A DNA stretch of 64,000 nt from Imbricaverruca yamaguchii (lineage: Eukaryota; Arthropoda; Thecostraca; Neoverrucidae), in the NCBI GenBank assembly GCA_034440575.1, contig JAOTOL010001555.1, positions 186,001 to 250,000 on the forward strand, given 5' to 3'. Made by a program: the position numbers and the translations under genes. Every line of letters starts with the position of its first letter. Within the stretch, counting starts at the first letter, position 1. The notes beneath the pieces were generated by a model. It saw only the letters and a program-made list of their open reading frames with translations, was not told where the DNA came from and made no database searches. This document shows positions 36,575 through 47,604 of the stretch, in pieces.

Positions 36575-39500
36575 CTGCACACAGGCACGCACCGAGTCAG
36601 GCACGCGCTCAGTAGGCACCAGTGACACCAGTAGGCGCCAGTAAGTAACAGTAGATATCATTAGGCATCAGTAGCACCAGCAAATACCAATGACAATAAT
36701 AGGCATCAGTAACACCAGTAGGCATCAGTAGGCACGAGTGGGCATCAGTAGCACCAGTGGAAACCAGAAGGCATCAGTGGGGATCAGTGGGGATCAGTAG
36801 GCATCAGTAGCACCAGTGGAAACCAGTAGGCATCAGCAGGCACAATAGGCGCGGCGACTGCCTGCCGTGCGCGGGTGGACGAATGACAGCGGGTTTACGT
36901 GGAAGAGGTGTGGAGCGTCGTGGCGCCGATGAACACACAAGATGTGGAGACCAAGAAGCAGAAGCTACTTCCAAATGCTCGCAGTCTTGAAGCTTGTGTG
37001 TCGAGTTTTCAAGCAGAGGACGTCAATTCATCACGAGCTTAAAGTGTGTTCCGTTCTGAATAATTGGAATATATATAATACAAACAATAGACACAATACA
37101 TCAGATCAGGACAGTTATGAGGTGCTGACATTGAGACATTGTTGCCATGAGACACATGTTACAAGTACTGTAGAACACATACCCAACAATAAGATGTACC
37201 CGTCAAGACGTGGGATACACCACATTTGCGAAATTGATTCTGGTTATAAAAGGCCTCCAATCACCTGCCATGTTTGCTGGCACACATTTTTTTCGTGAAG
37301 ACAGGTGAAACATACCACAAAGTGAACATCTTTATCCAGAACGTTTTACACATCATGCTTCATGGGGTATGTTTAGGAGGATCGGGTTCCTTGTTTCAAA
37401 ACCATCATGTTCATAACTATCATGCACATGCTGACTGTTACGGACAGTGAAACACCCCGATCTCGTGATGCAGTTCCAGTTGATGTTACTGGTTACGATG
37501 TCTGCCGTACAGTAACAGTTGATGATAGCATAGGCATTGCTACTCTTCGAAACAACGCAAAACATACGGTGTTACGCAACCACTTGCGTTCTCATCAAGT
37601 GCATAAGAAATAAAAGGAACTTAAATGTAAATTTTACGGCAAATTATAACATCCTTGAAACACATTTTGGCATTGCACACCAAAACGAAAACCCGTTATT
37701 TAACACATGCGATCCAGAACACAGCACATGCGATCCAGAGCACAGCACATGCAATCCAGAGCACAACACATGCGATCCAGAGCACAGCACATGCGATCCA
37801 GAGTACAACACATGCAATCCGGAGCACAACACATGCGATCCAGAGCACAGCACATGCAATCCAGAGTACAACACATGCGATCCAGAGCACAGCACATGCA
37901 ATCCAGAGTACAGCACATGCAATCCAGAGTACAACACATGCGATCCAGAGCACAGCACATGCGATCCACCGAGCGCCATCCGCCAGCGTCCTAGCTTGAC
38001 CACTCAGGTGACCACCTTTCACTTCCTCTGCTCACCCAAAACGATGAGCTGCGGCATCTTCTTCTGCAGCTTCAGCAACTTCGCCACCCGCGGCTCAGGA
38101 CACGTGATCAGCGAGGTGTGCGAGCGGCACAGCTGCAGCACAGGCTCGAGCCGCGTGCCCAAGAACGCGTGTGTGGCGGCCGCGTTGTTGAACAGCTTGT
38201 GGTAGGTGAAGCCGGCGCGCTTCAGCAGCTGCCACGCCTAAGAAAACGCACAGAAGTGGGCAGTGCGTGAAGGCAAAGGAGAAACAATCGCATGCACGAC
38301 TGGGTGGAGGTCCCCCAGCAAAAAAGTACCGTGGAAGGCACGTGTAACGCAAGCATGATGGAGCTTTGGTAGCAGCACGTCCATGGGGCGAGTAGTCCAA
38401 GGATAAGGTGTCAGCTTCCCGATCAAAAGGTTGTAGATTCGAATCCCATCTGTCGTTCTTTTTCGCCCGCGACCAATCGGCGTCAGAGATTGGTGACGCT
38501 AGATGACCCAAAACAGTCGACGCGTCGTAAAGCCAATAACCACCACCGAGCCGGTAACAGCTATGCCCACATATATTGATCCCTGCGGGGGGTTGACGTC
38601 TCCAGCCATCTTTCGACTGAGCAGTAGGCGTCACAACTGAACTGCGGGTCTGTTACAACTGAACAGTGAACGCAACGTGCACCTGTGATTTGTCGTCAGT
38701 CATCGAGACTACTTCCGATTTTGACGCGTATCGCAATCGTCACACCTCTGTGGTGGCTTGCGGCAAGGATTATTCATTGCAGTGTGTTGACTATCGCGCT
38801 TCAAACATAATGATCCTCTACACAAGTACACGAGCAAAACTGCCGGTGCAGCCTCACAACTAAAGGAATCACCTGGCCTGGAATTGCGAAAATGGATTCA
38901 TTTCACTTTAGCAAGTCCAAACGAACCCAGCTATTTTCATTGACATCGTTAGTTAGTTATTTGGGCTTTCGGGCGCTTCGACTGCTCTGGTCATATTGCG
39001 CCCATAACTTATTTCATTGACATCAAGGAGCAATTCTGAGCGTTAGCACATAAACGGCAACATTCGTCAGTCTCAATGTCTCTTACCCTGTGAATATCCA
39101 TCATGGTGATGGGGTCACAGTAGACGCTGATACTGTTCCAGCGCGTCTTACCTTATGGATATTCGCCATTGTGCTTGAGTTACGGTGGACGCCAACACTA
39201 TTGCAGCGCGTCTTACCTTGTAAATATCCACCATGGTCATTGAGCTATGGTGGAATCCAACACTGTTCCAGCGTGTATTACCTTGTTAATTCCCGTCATG
39301 GTGGTGAAATTATGGTGGACGCCAACATTATTACTGCGTATCTTACCTTGTGGATATCTGTCAAGGAGATGGAGTTACGATGCAAGAACACTATGAGTTC
39401 TGAGTTTTCGCACGTCTCACGAATCTGGGTGCCGATGACAACTTCCAGAGGATTTGTCTGGGGGACGGAGATGAATATGTTAAACATGAATTGCCCTTTC

Positions 39501-42500
39501 CAACTTCGATTTGACGTTACTCATAATGTTTTTTTTCTTGTGATGCAAAGCGTGTACTTCAAATGTTGAAAAGCAATGGCATGTCCCATAAGCAAGGCAT
39601 CAACACATTATTATGCGCCAGTGCACAATGAGGTAGATTCCCCTCAAAACCGGCAACAATTAAATCAGGGGTTATAAGGGGTTGTTTCCACAGCGGAAAT
39701 CGATTGTCTTCATTTTCTAGGTACAGCTCGCAAGAGTGGATGCAAATGGTGGGGATGATGGTACACTGAGCAACCCCACTGTCAGAGTATTTAAATTGAT
39801 ATGTTCTCGACCAGTACGACGATTTTATTATTTCGAAGCAAGCATATCTGGATGCCGGCGCATACAGTACAACTCCCGGGTGGCTTCCTATGGAAGCAGC
39901 ATTACCAATGGAACAAGCATACCTCTGTGAATAAATCCTGCAGCGATGCTCTCCACAAACCTGCAGGACCCCGACGTGCAGGAGCATACATGGACACTGA
40001 AGCACAACCATGTACAGCACACCACCTGAAGAGCCACGAGTCTACTGTGGCGCTCCAATGCACGAGGTTCACGCCGTTTGAGCGGCGCTCCAACACACAA
40101 GGTTCGCGCCATTTGAGCGGCACTACAACATACTAGGCTCGAGCCATTTGGGCGGCGCTCCAACACACACGGTTCGCGCCATTTGAGCGGCGCTCCAACA
40201 CACAAGGCTCGCGCCATTCGAGCGGCGCTTCAACACACGAGGTTCGCGCCATTTGAGCGGCGCTCCAACACACAAGGTTCCTATATGTTTCCCGGCGTCA
40301 AACTCAGCTACCTAGCTTCGCCGGTGGCGCCACAGCTAACCAACTTAGCTAGCTGGTGGTGTCACAGTTAACCAACTTAGCTAGCTGGTGGTGTCACAGC
40401 TATCCAACTTAGCTAGCTGGTGGTGTCACAGCTAACCAACTTAGCTAGCTGGTGGTGTCACAGCTATCCAACTTAGCTAGCTGGTGGTGTCACAGCTATC
40501 CAACTTAGCTAGCTGGTGGTGTCACAGCTAACCAACTTAGCTAGCTGGTGGTGTCACAGCTATCCAACTTAGCTAGCTGGTGGCGTCATAGCTATCCAAC
40601 TTAGCTAGCTGGTGGTGTCATAACTATCCAACTTAGCTAGCTGGTGGTGTCATAGCTAACCAACTTAGCTAGCTGGTGGTGTCATAGCTATCCAACTTAG
40701 CTAGCTGGTGGTGTCATAGCTAACCAACTTAGCTAGCTGGTGGTGTCATAGCTATCCAACTTAGCTAGCTGGTGGTGTCATAGCTATCCAACTTAGCTAG
40801 CTGGTGGTGTCATAGCTATCCAACTTAGCTAGCTGGTGGTGTCACAGCTAACCAACTTAGCTAGCTGGTGGTGTCACAGCTAACTAACTTAGCTAGCTGG
40901 TGGTGTCACAGCTAACTAACTTAGCTAGCTGGTGGTGTCACAGCTAACCAACTTAGCTAGCTGGTGGTGTCACAGCTAACCAACTTAGCTAGCTGGTGGT
41001 GTCACAGCTAACCAACTTAGCTAGCTGGTGGTGTCATAGCTATCCAACTTAGCTAGAGCTAGCTCGTAGGGCCGCCGGCGAACTCCACGCAGGAATGAGA
41101 AACCGACTCGAGCACATCCATTCCACCCAGCATTCTCTCCAGAACCATGGGTGGGGTGGGGGGGGGGGTGTGAGGGACACGCCGAGCTCCAGCTGGGCAG
41201 ACACGACGAATGACACAGGCAAGTGCCAGCTACAGTTAGCAGTTGCAACTGAATCGATGCATGCCTACTGGTATATAGCGACCCTCCCCAAACGCGCAGC
41301 ACGCTGGGCCACAGTTGGTACTTATAACTGTGGTGACCACACCACAACTCGGCAGAACGTCACACTTCTGGTCGTTAATTAAAGTTGTTCCGGTTACCAC
41401 ATACACAAAAAGAAAGGTCGACCCCCAACAGCCTGAGGAGGAATGTCTGACTGCCCATCCTCTGAATTCGCTACTGGTCTCCATTCACTACACTGATGGC
41501 ATTCGCGAAATGTTTGGTGCCCTTACGAGTTCAATTCCTGCAGGGAGTTCATACGTACAGCATCGTGGGGTACAATTCTGCATGACTAACATGACTTACA
41601 GGATTGCCGGACACAGATGAGAAATTCCGTATAATAGTCATACATGATCAAGGTCTGCCTGTCCTACATAATTTCATCAGAATTATCTAGGGACAGCTCC
41701 AATCTCCAACTAACTAGGAGGTCTCAGTCCACCCTGGGAATCAGAAACGTGGAAACCCTACGGGAAAGGAGTATGACATGTGAACAGTGGGCACAATCCA
41801 CGCATTGCCTTCAGATTTGGCTTGCGTTGAAGTTTGCTTTACTTGGTGGTGCTCGCAAGCATCACCAAATAAAACCCACTTCAAGTTATTCTCACATAAG
41901 CATTCCCAGGATTATATTTCACCCTTGCAAAATACAACTTATCCACGCTTACACAACACAATCAGGGGGACTTTTGCGGCGCATTCGTGTACGTCTATAT
42001 AACGTTGGGCTAGCATATTGTTTTCCTTGTTTGTGCCTTAGTTCTAAAACTACTTGCAGAAATAGTACAAGCACACTTTCTGGCATTCCTGACCGCGTTA
42101 TACCGACAAGAAACACCCATCTGATGTCTGTCACTGATCTTTCTGATAAAACACTTAGCAAATGAATCAGTGATCTCGCAATTAGCAAGTATATGGATCA
42201 CACTTGTACCTTGCATATGCCCTTTTCTCACCTTTCTTGTCTTTTTGTTGTAGGTATGACACATTTAACAGTAGGACAAACCACATGCCACCATCGAATT
42301 TTTCATTCACCTTTGAGTAGAAATACTCCTAACTGAAGACGCAAACGACGAATTCCATATTTTGAAGTACTGGAGAATCTGAGTCAGCTGACCTTCCAGT
42401 GCAGTGACGTCAGTCAATTGTGGAGGCAATATACGAGTGAATCGGTCACACCTGGGATAGCTAGCTGGCAACGCAGACAAAATCAAATTATTCTACTCAC

Positions 42501-44988
42501 GAAAATTTCCATCTGCTTGATTTCCACAAAACTACACTGCGACCAAGCCCGCCCTGGCGGCGCCATTTCGACACACACAACCGACACCCAATTCGGATCG
42601 CATTCAATATTTACATTCACCGCCATACCTCTCCTGAGAGTGAAAGCCTTGAACAATCGACATATCCGACTGGTTGCATTATCTAGCCAGGCGGCAGCGT
42701 CACGCCAGCATGTCATGCCGACATGCCACGTCAGTCACGTTACTCATGCATGTCACGCCATCATGTCACACACACAACTTGCGTGCTAGCACGACAAGCA
42801 ACGTAACTCAGGAGCCACAGCTTGTATTCCGGTCACGAAAATATTTCCCTAGTCACTTTGTATGCCAGTTTTGCATCTAAGACGTAGACATTCCACAACA
42901 GTTGCACCATTACTTGAGATACCCCAAATAAAGTGCAGCGGGTTAAAACCACGAAGTTGGTGGAATGGCACGAATGCACTGAGTGATGAAAATGATGCAT
43001 GAATGATATTAATCTATATAATGCGATGTTTATGTATTAAATAAACGGTATGCATTAAACCTTAACGAAAATATTTCAGTTGTAAGTCAAGATATTTTCT
43101 ACTATTATTTACATATTTCAATGATTAATACTAATTGCAACCTAGAAATTATGATATAAAAAATGAAGCTCACTTTTCATCTCAGTGTCAGCATATGTAG
43201 AGCATCATACACCACAAACAAACAAAAAACTGAACTTGCATTACACAATATTATCTACACATTGTGCACTTACAATATCCACTATTATTACGTTTTTAAC
43301 GGCAGCACGCGACTAATGTTGAACCTGGGCACACTGTTACAGTGAATTGAACACATGACCTCCAACGAGCACCGTACGGTCACACCACCACCACCGGACA
43401 ATAATGTCCCACTTGCCTCACCACCACCGGACAGCGACTCCTCACGCTTCCCACCACCATTACAAGGCAGCGATGCCGACTCGCCTCACCACTATTGGAC
43501 GGCGATTCCCCCATCCTCCTCACCGCCACCGGCAGACGATTCCCAATCCTCCTCACCACCATCAGGCAGCGATGCATGCTAACCTCACCACCATCGTGCA
43601 GCGATTCCCACGCGCGTCAACCCCACCAGATGGTCCCCCACCTGTCTCACCACCATTGGACGCAGACTCCCCACCAGAGTGGGAAACTTACTTTCTAGGT
43701 TGGGAGCTGGAGTGCATGCCAACTTCTTCCGGAGTACATATTTATGTACATGTAGTCACATGTACATATGTAGTCAGTACATATGTAATATGCATAAGTA
43801 ATATGCATCGTCATTTTGGTCAAACCGAATATCGAAGCATAGGAACAAAGAAGTGAACAATGGATGGCACCGCCCGGCAGAGAATCGCGATAATCAGCAC
43901 AGCTTCGTTTTTCATAACTCACAGGAGCAATGTGCTTTCCTTTCACTGTTGGTTTCAGTACAAGGCTAGCCATATGAAAAAGAAACAATATTTCACACAT
44001 CACCCTCAGCCTAGAGCGCAACCCACCTACACCGCCAATTCCCTACGTAACACGAACCCATCTCCGCTACTGCACACGCCACAATCGGAGGTCTGATGTG
44101 ATAGCGGTGTGCAATGCAAAGGATCAGTCAAAGTATTGTGTTTGCGGCATGACTGTTGACAATGTGTTCAAAGCTTGGTTATTTGGGATAAGGGGCGCAT
44201 CGACTGCTTCGGCCATACAGCGCCCACTGTTCGGAAAGTGCTCAAAGTTGCTAGTGGTTATAACGTCATATAAAAATACCTTGCATCGATTAGTCCGCAT
44301 ACATACTTCATAACAGAAATCACTAACGCAGCTAATTTTAATCGGCGGCCTCCAGGGACTCCAGAGGACGTCTCTTAAAACTGCCAAATTTTCCCTCTAT
44401 ATGGATGGCGTGAATGCAATGCAGGTTTTCGGAGACGCAGCTCCAGAATCTGAGTAACCAGAGAACATTGTACTCATTGCACAAGCGCGTTGTCTTGGAA
44501 GCGCTGTTGGCGTGTCGTCGTCTGTGCTTCCGGTGATTGAGATTGAGAGAAGTATGCAAGTATGTGGTTTGGCTGTTGACTGCTACAAAAAGTGATTAGT
44601 TTGAGTGGTAACTGTAAGTGAAATACCAGCGTTTTTGTGGGTTTCATTCTGTGTATATTTTTATGGACATTTTTGTTCCCACGTTTGTTTTGGAGTGTAT
44701 GTGAAGCCCATCCTATCCAGTATGCAAAATATTTTCAGAGATATAATCTCTGAAGAAGTGCCTTAATTCTCACCCTGCTCTCCACCCACCTTACCACCAC
44801 AGGGAAGAGGTTCCCCACCAGCCTCACCTCCTTCTCTGGCTGCACCTCGATCGCGTGGAAACAGCCATGGTGCTCGGACAATGCGTCGGCCACAGCCGGC
44901 AGTTGCCGCTCGGTCAGCCGCTGGAACAGTGCCTTCCGCCAATGCGGCAGCTTCGGCTTCTGGATATTGATGCGTGCCTTGTGCCGCA
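36339..44988 (-). CDS. MRPL10: Mitochondrial ribosomal protein uL10m, four exons (5' end missing)
   Basis: This nuclear gene encodes the large-subunit mitoribosome protein that anchors the bL12m stalk. Minus-strand exons are 44988-44828, 39457-39347, 38237-38036 and 36574-36339. All joints keep phase (0, 0, 1) with GT..AG introns, giving about 236 residues to a TGA. Family-like blocks are RINIQKPKLPHW near the start, ELIVFLHRNSISLTDIHK, AWQLLKRAGFTYHKLFNN, then KMPQLIVLGG and LEAYARLPPLAALHAQLSHL. I recognise these, in this order, from insect and vertebrate MRPL10. The start codon and transit peptide are not assigned: the first listed exon may begin at 44988 (CTACAG before TGCGGC) or at acceptors 20-40 bp upstream. 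Minisatellites flank every exon. Human MRPL10 is about 260 residues, so only a short N-terminal piece is missing. Confidence 0.85.
36585..36850. repeat. Irregular GGCATCAGTAGCACCAGTA minisatellite in MRPL10 intron
   Basis: CACCAGTAGGCATCAGT-type blocks of 6-18 bp repeat irregularly, starting within about 15 bp of the last exon's acceptor. Confidence 0.88.
36855..37695. other. MRPL10 intron, no further feature
   Basis: AT-rich intron sequence between two minisatellites; nothing else recognised. Confidence 0.5.
37700..37975. repeat. 21-bp minisatellite, 13 copies, in MRPL10 intron
   Basis: Unit ACATGCGATCCAGAGCACAG plus one base, in a 21-bp register that opens seven-residue peptide repeats on both strands. 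It starts about 60 bp past the donor of the third recognised exon. Confidence 0.96.
38036..38237 (-). CDS. MRPL10: MRPL10 third recognised exon
   Basis: A 202-nt exon (67 codons plus 1 nt), acceptor TTTCTTAG/GCGTGG, donor TTTTGG/GTGAGC. It encodes AWQLLKRAGFTYHKLFNN through KKMPQLIVLG. Third codon positions are strongly GC, unlike the flanking introns. Confidence 0.88.
38383..38555 (+). mobile_element. tRNA-derived SINE, type 1, in MRPL10 intron
   Basis: The head has AGTAGTCCAAGG (A-box-like) and GTAGATTCGAATCCC (B box). The body has GCGACCAATCGGCGTCAGAG and ATTGGTGACGC, and the tail CGCGTCGTAAAGCCAATAAC. It pairs with the minus-strand copy at 57962-58127, which carries GCGACCAATCGGCGTGAGAG. 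It lies antisense to MRPL10. Confidence 0.82.
38947..39003. repeat. Short dispersed repeat, copy 1
   Basis: GTTATTTGGGCTTTCGGGCG followed by CTTCGACTGCT and GGTCATATTGCGCCC matches 44174-44232 (GTTATTTGGGATAAGGGGCG, CATCGACTGCT, GGCCATACAGCGCCC). Possibly a SINE 3' fragment. Confidence 0.65.
39082..39379 (-). repeat. 65-bp tandem repeat of an exon end plus 5' splice site, 5 units
   Basis: On the minus strand the exon end ATATCCACAAG/GTAAGA recurs as ATTAACAAG/GTAATA, ATTTACAAG/GTAAGA, ATATCCATAAG/GTAAGA and ATTCACAG/GGTAAGA. The plus-strand landmark (C/A)TTACC sits at 39342, 39277, 39212, 39147 and 39082, exactly 65 bp apart. Each unit pairs about 33 nt resembling the exon end with about 32 nt of intron. 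Confidence 0.92.
39347..39457 (-). CDS. MRPL10: MRPL10 second recognised exon, donor tandemly duplicated
   Basis: A 111-nt exon of 37 codons, phase 0 at both ends, from acceptor CCCCCAG/ACA to donor CACAAG/GTAAGA. It encodes IRETCENSELIVFLHRNSIS, the alpha-beta core of the uL10 fold. Its last 33 nt and donor are the first unit of a 65-bp tandem array that runs into the intron (39082-39379). Confidence 0.85.
39560..40050. other. MRPL10 intron, no further feature
   Basis: Unique-looking intron sequence; no additional exon recognised. Confidence 0.45.
40055..40285. repeat. 35-bp minisatellite, about 6 copies, in MRPL10 intron
   Basis: Unit contains GCGCCATTTGAGCGGCGCTC and CAACACACAAGGTTC. Confidence 0.93.
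40320..41065. repeat. 32-bp minisatellite, about 23 copies, in MRPL10 intron
   Basis: Unit contains CAACTTAGCTAGCTGGTGGT and GTCACAGCTAAC. Two subfamilies (CACAGC/CATAGC and AACC/ATCC) are interspersed. Each unit holds the palindrome AGCTAGCT. Confidence 0.97.
41070..43355. other. MRPL10 intron, no further exon recognised
   Basis: A G run at 41150-41170, ATGCATGTCACGCCA-like small repeats near 42710-42775 and an AT-rich stretch at 42980-43160. No exon or RNA gene was identified. Confidence 0.4.
43365..43680. repeat. Degenerate CACCACC-rich minisatellite
   Basis: Units of roughly 36 bp centred on CTCACCACCACCGGACAGCG, with heavy divergence. Confidence 0.8.
43735..43815. repeat. ATGTACAT / ATATGCAT palindromic tract
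   Basis: Overlapping self-complementary blocks (ATGTACATGTAGTCACATGT, ACATATGTAGTCAGTACATA, TAATATGCATAAGTAATATG) suggest local hairpins. Confidence 0.6.
43820..44735. other. MRPL10 intron with short dispersed repeat at 44174-44232
   Basis: Contains copy 2 of the short dispersed repeat also found at 38947-39003. Nothing else recognised. Confidence 0.5.
44828..44988 (-). CDS. MRPL10: MRPL10 first recognised exon
   Basis: Encodes about 54 residues including RHKARINIQKPKLPHW, typical of the mature N-terminus of arthropod uL10m. It ends at a strong donor GAG/GTGAGG in phase 0. A second donor GTG/GTAAGG lies about 25 bp further on but would break continuity with the next exon. The 5' border is uncertain. 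Confidence 0.75.
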
Positions 44989-45014
44989 CTGTAGTCAGCA
45001 GTGGGCTGTGTGCC

Positions 45015-45245
45015 AATAGGCCTGAGTAGTAGCAATTCAGGTCAGCAGGTGTACAGGGCATGCCCATGGAGGTTAGTAGGTCAGGCTGAGATATCAGACA
45101 CATCAGTTGGTTCATGGGGTGCAGGTCACAGAAGTCAGCAGGTCTGAGTAATAGCAGAGTAGCCAGTGTATAGGGCACATCTATGTAGGCCAGTAGGCTT
45201 GGGTAGAGTCAAACAGGCCAGTTGGTACATGGGGCACAGCTCACA
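45015..45245. repeat. About 115-120-bp tandem duplication upstream of MRPL10 exon
   Basis: CTGAGTAGTAGCA (45023) and CTGAGTAATAGCA (45144), then CAGTTGGTTCATGGGG and CAGTTGGTACATGGGG about 113 bp apart. It begins about 30 bp before the likely acceptor on the minus strand. Confidence 0.75.
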
Positions 45246-45358
45246 TAGGTTTCAATTGCACACATTCACACATTCAAACCCTTCTTCTTCTGAACACCTG
45301 TTTAATGCCCTAACATGCAAATTTGTCAAATTTTGAGGGAAGATTCACCATGAAAGGG

Positions 45359-45360
<2 letters not shown>

Positions 45361-45436
<76 letters not shown>
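45361..45436. repeat. (AT)n microsatellite
   Basis: About 38 AT dinucleotides. Confidence 0.99.
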
Positions 45437-45440
<4 letters not shown>

Positions 45441-45689
45441 ATTATCCCCAATGCATCTTCTAGCTGTGCTACTGATGATAACAATGGCTTGAAGATAGGC
45501 AGCTTGGTAAATTTCCAGGTACAGGACATTTTTTAATTCTTGGAATTTCTTTTTCTAATGCAATGTTTATGAATGTGGTTAACATGATGCAAGCACCCAT
45601 TTTCCTCTGCATATGCATATTTTTCTGTTGGGAGGAAAAATAACACCCACAAAAGGGACTTGAGTTGGAGAATATAGGATTAAAAAAAA

Positions 45690-45900
45690 AAATGATCTGA
45701 AATAAATTTAATTCAAATAAAAAACAAGCATAACATAACCTAAGCTAGCCTGAACAGATTTTAAAAACAAAACTCAAAACCCAATTGCCAAAATACAAAA
45801 TGATCTGAATTAAATATAATTCAAATAAAAACAAATACAACATAACCTAAGTTAGCCTGCTGATTTTAAAAACAAAACTCAATTAACCTAACATATTTTA
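45690..45900. repeat. Direct duplication of about 107 bp, AT-rich
   Basis: AATGATCTGAAATAAATTTA and AATGATCTGAATTAAATATA begin two copies; both contain ACATAACCTAAG(C/T)TAGCCTG and GATTTTAAAAACAAAACTCA. Confidence 0.88.
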
Positions 45901-45904
45901 TAAC

Positions 45905-47390
45905 AAAGCCCTTACCAGACATAACATAACCAAACCAAATCCCTTTGTATTCTGCAAGGATGTAAGATGTGCATATGACTAGTCTCATGGTTGCCTTAAA
46001 GTTGAATACTTTCTAACCTTCAATCCCAGAATGAAATTGTTTAAGCATGTACAATTTTGAAGCTTTTATGTTCCTTAAAAATATAATTAGAACATTACAT
46101 CTGACACAGCCTAACTTAACCTAGCATGACATGTTTTTTAATAAAAAAAATAATGTTTTACTTGAGATAAAAATTTCCCACAAAATCACAAATTTCCAAA
46201 CATAAAACTAGAGCATTAAATAAACCCAATATAATGAGATGAAACCACTTTATTTGCTTCATGAAGCTCAAATTTGTGTATAACTTGCCATATAAAATTC
46301 AAATACAACAGCACCTGTAGTTTGACAAACCAAGTAATTTAGGTATATGTCTTGGCATTAATATGCATTGAACACTCATGCATTAGTGTACAACATTCAT
46401 GAATCAGTTATTTACCAGCATGCATCATAATCTGCATGGACTTGCAATGATTAAACAACAGATGTGGTTTCTGATATGAAAATAAAGAATGGTTTAAAGC
46501 AAAAATAAATGAAGTGGTAATGATTCTCCAATTCAAACAGACAGTCATTCAAAACTACAATTCAGGGAAAACATTTTAACAACAGAATTGTACATATTAA
46601 GCCCATAACCTTCAAGCTTACCACGAAAACCCATCCATGGGTAAATAGACATTGTTCTTTTTCAACTGGTGCCAGTTATCAACAAAAAAACACAATTTCC
46701 CATTGGAGATTATTGGCCTCAAAATCACCACATTTTCGAAAGCATGAACATCTAAAATAAATATTTGATCCTGTAATATCCACGGGCACAGCACGGTAGG
46801 AATAATTTTACATCAATGGGCTACCCGGGGCCGAGGCTACCGCCTTCATGTCGCGGTGACGCTAAACACAAACGTTACTCCCCAGCACAGGCTACTTGCG
46901 CAAAATAAAATGAACCAACTGCGCAATATTTGCCGTTTAAATACATTTTCCTTAGCAGATATTTTAGAACCCTTTCGTAAAATGATATGGTTTGTACCTG
47001 TGGTTTCATTCTTATAATATCAATGGAAATGAGCATAGTACCCATTACTCTATCGCTAAGAAATTACTTTGGACAAATGAACAAAACTATTTAGTTTTTT
47101 TTATCGAGTTATGCAAACGGTACTCGTATACCTTCCCAAAAAATTATTTCTCAACGCATGTTTGAGAGTTTTGTGGCATATGGTAGCGAAGTGATCTTCG
47201 GGTCGGCTGGATGCGTTGGTGTATTCTATGGAGTGAGTCATGTTGGTGATGTATTGCTGAATGGCTTTGATTTTAAAACAATTACTACGTAAACATTAAA
47301 TAAATACCGGAGACACGTTCACTTCATACCTTTGAAAGTAGTGCAATACACTTGATGTAAAGATGCGTATTGTACCTAACGCCACCTATG
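45905..47390. other. AT-rich, no gene recognised
   Basis: CpG-poor, AT-rich sequence. A small CpG patch at 46820-46900 could hold a minus-strand first exon for MRPL10 (an ATG at about 46854 on the minus strand), but the only donors there (GTAGCC) are weak. Confidence 0.3.
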
Positions 47391-47397
47391 TGCTAAA

Positions 47398-47602
47398 CCA
47401 TGAACCACTCTGCAGCTGCCGCCGCGATGTCAGCGTATATGGCGCGGGTTGTTGAGAGTGGTGGGGTGATAACACTAAACGGCAGCAGCGGGGACATGAG
47501 CGTGTTATTAGATTTCGCCGTTGTTTATGTGATCGAGGAGTGTTAATGGCTGTTGTTCTGTGTCCTCCAGCTAGCTTCTTAATGAAATAATAAAAGTCTG
47601 GT
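47398..47602 (+). promoter_or_regulatory. CpG-rich patch with possible 5' exon
   Basis: A local CpG and GC peak inside a CpG-poor block, with a 48-codon plus-strand frame starting ATGAACCACTCTGCAGCTGC and ending TAA before a consensus donor CTG/GTAAGT at about 47601. This is the look of a promoter with a first, mostly untranslated exon. It might serve the JARID2-like gene about 11 kb downstream or an unrelated transcript. The peptide matches nothing I know. Confidence 0.25.
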
Positions 47603-47604
47603 AA

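Noticed and set aside
46830..46870. Candidate first exon of MRPL10 on the minus strand (short frame from an ATG at about 46854)
   Set aside because: It would join in phase, but the donor GTAGCC is weak and the peptide of about 8 residues is too short for a transit sequence.
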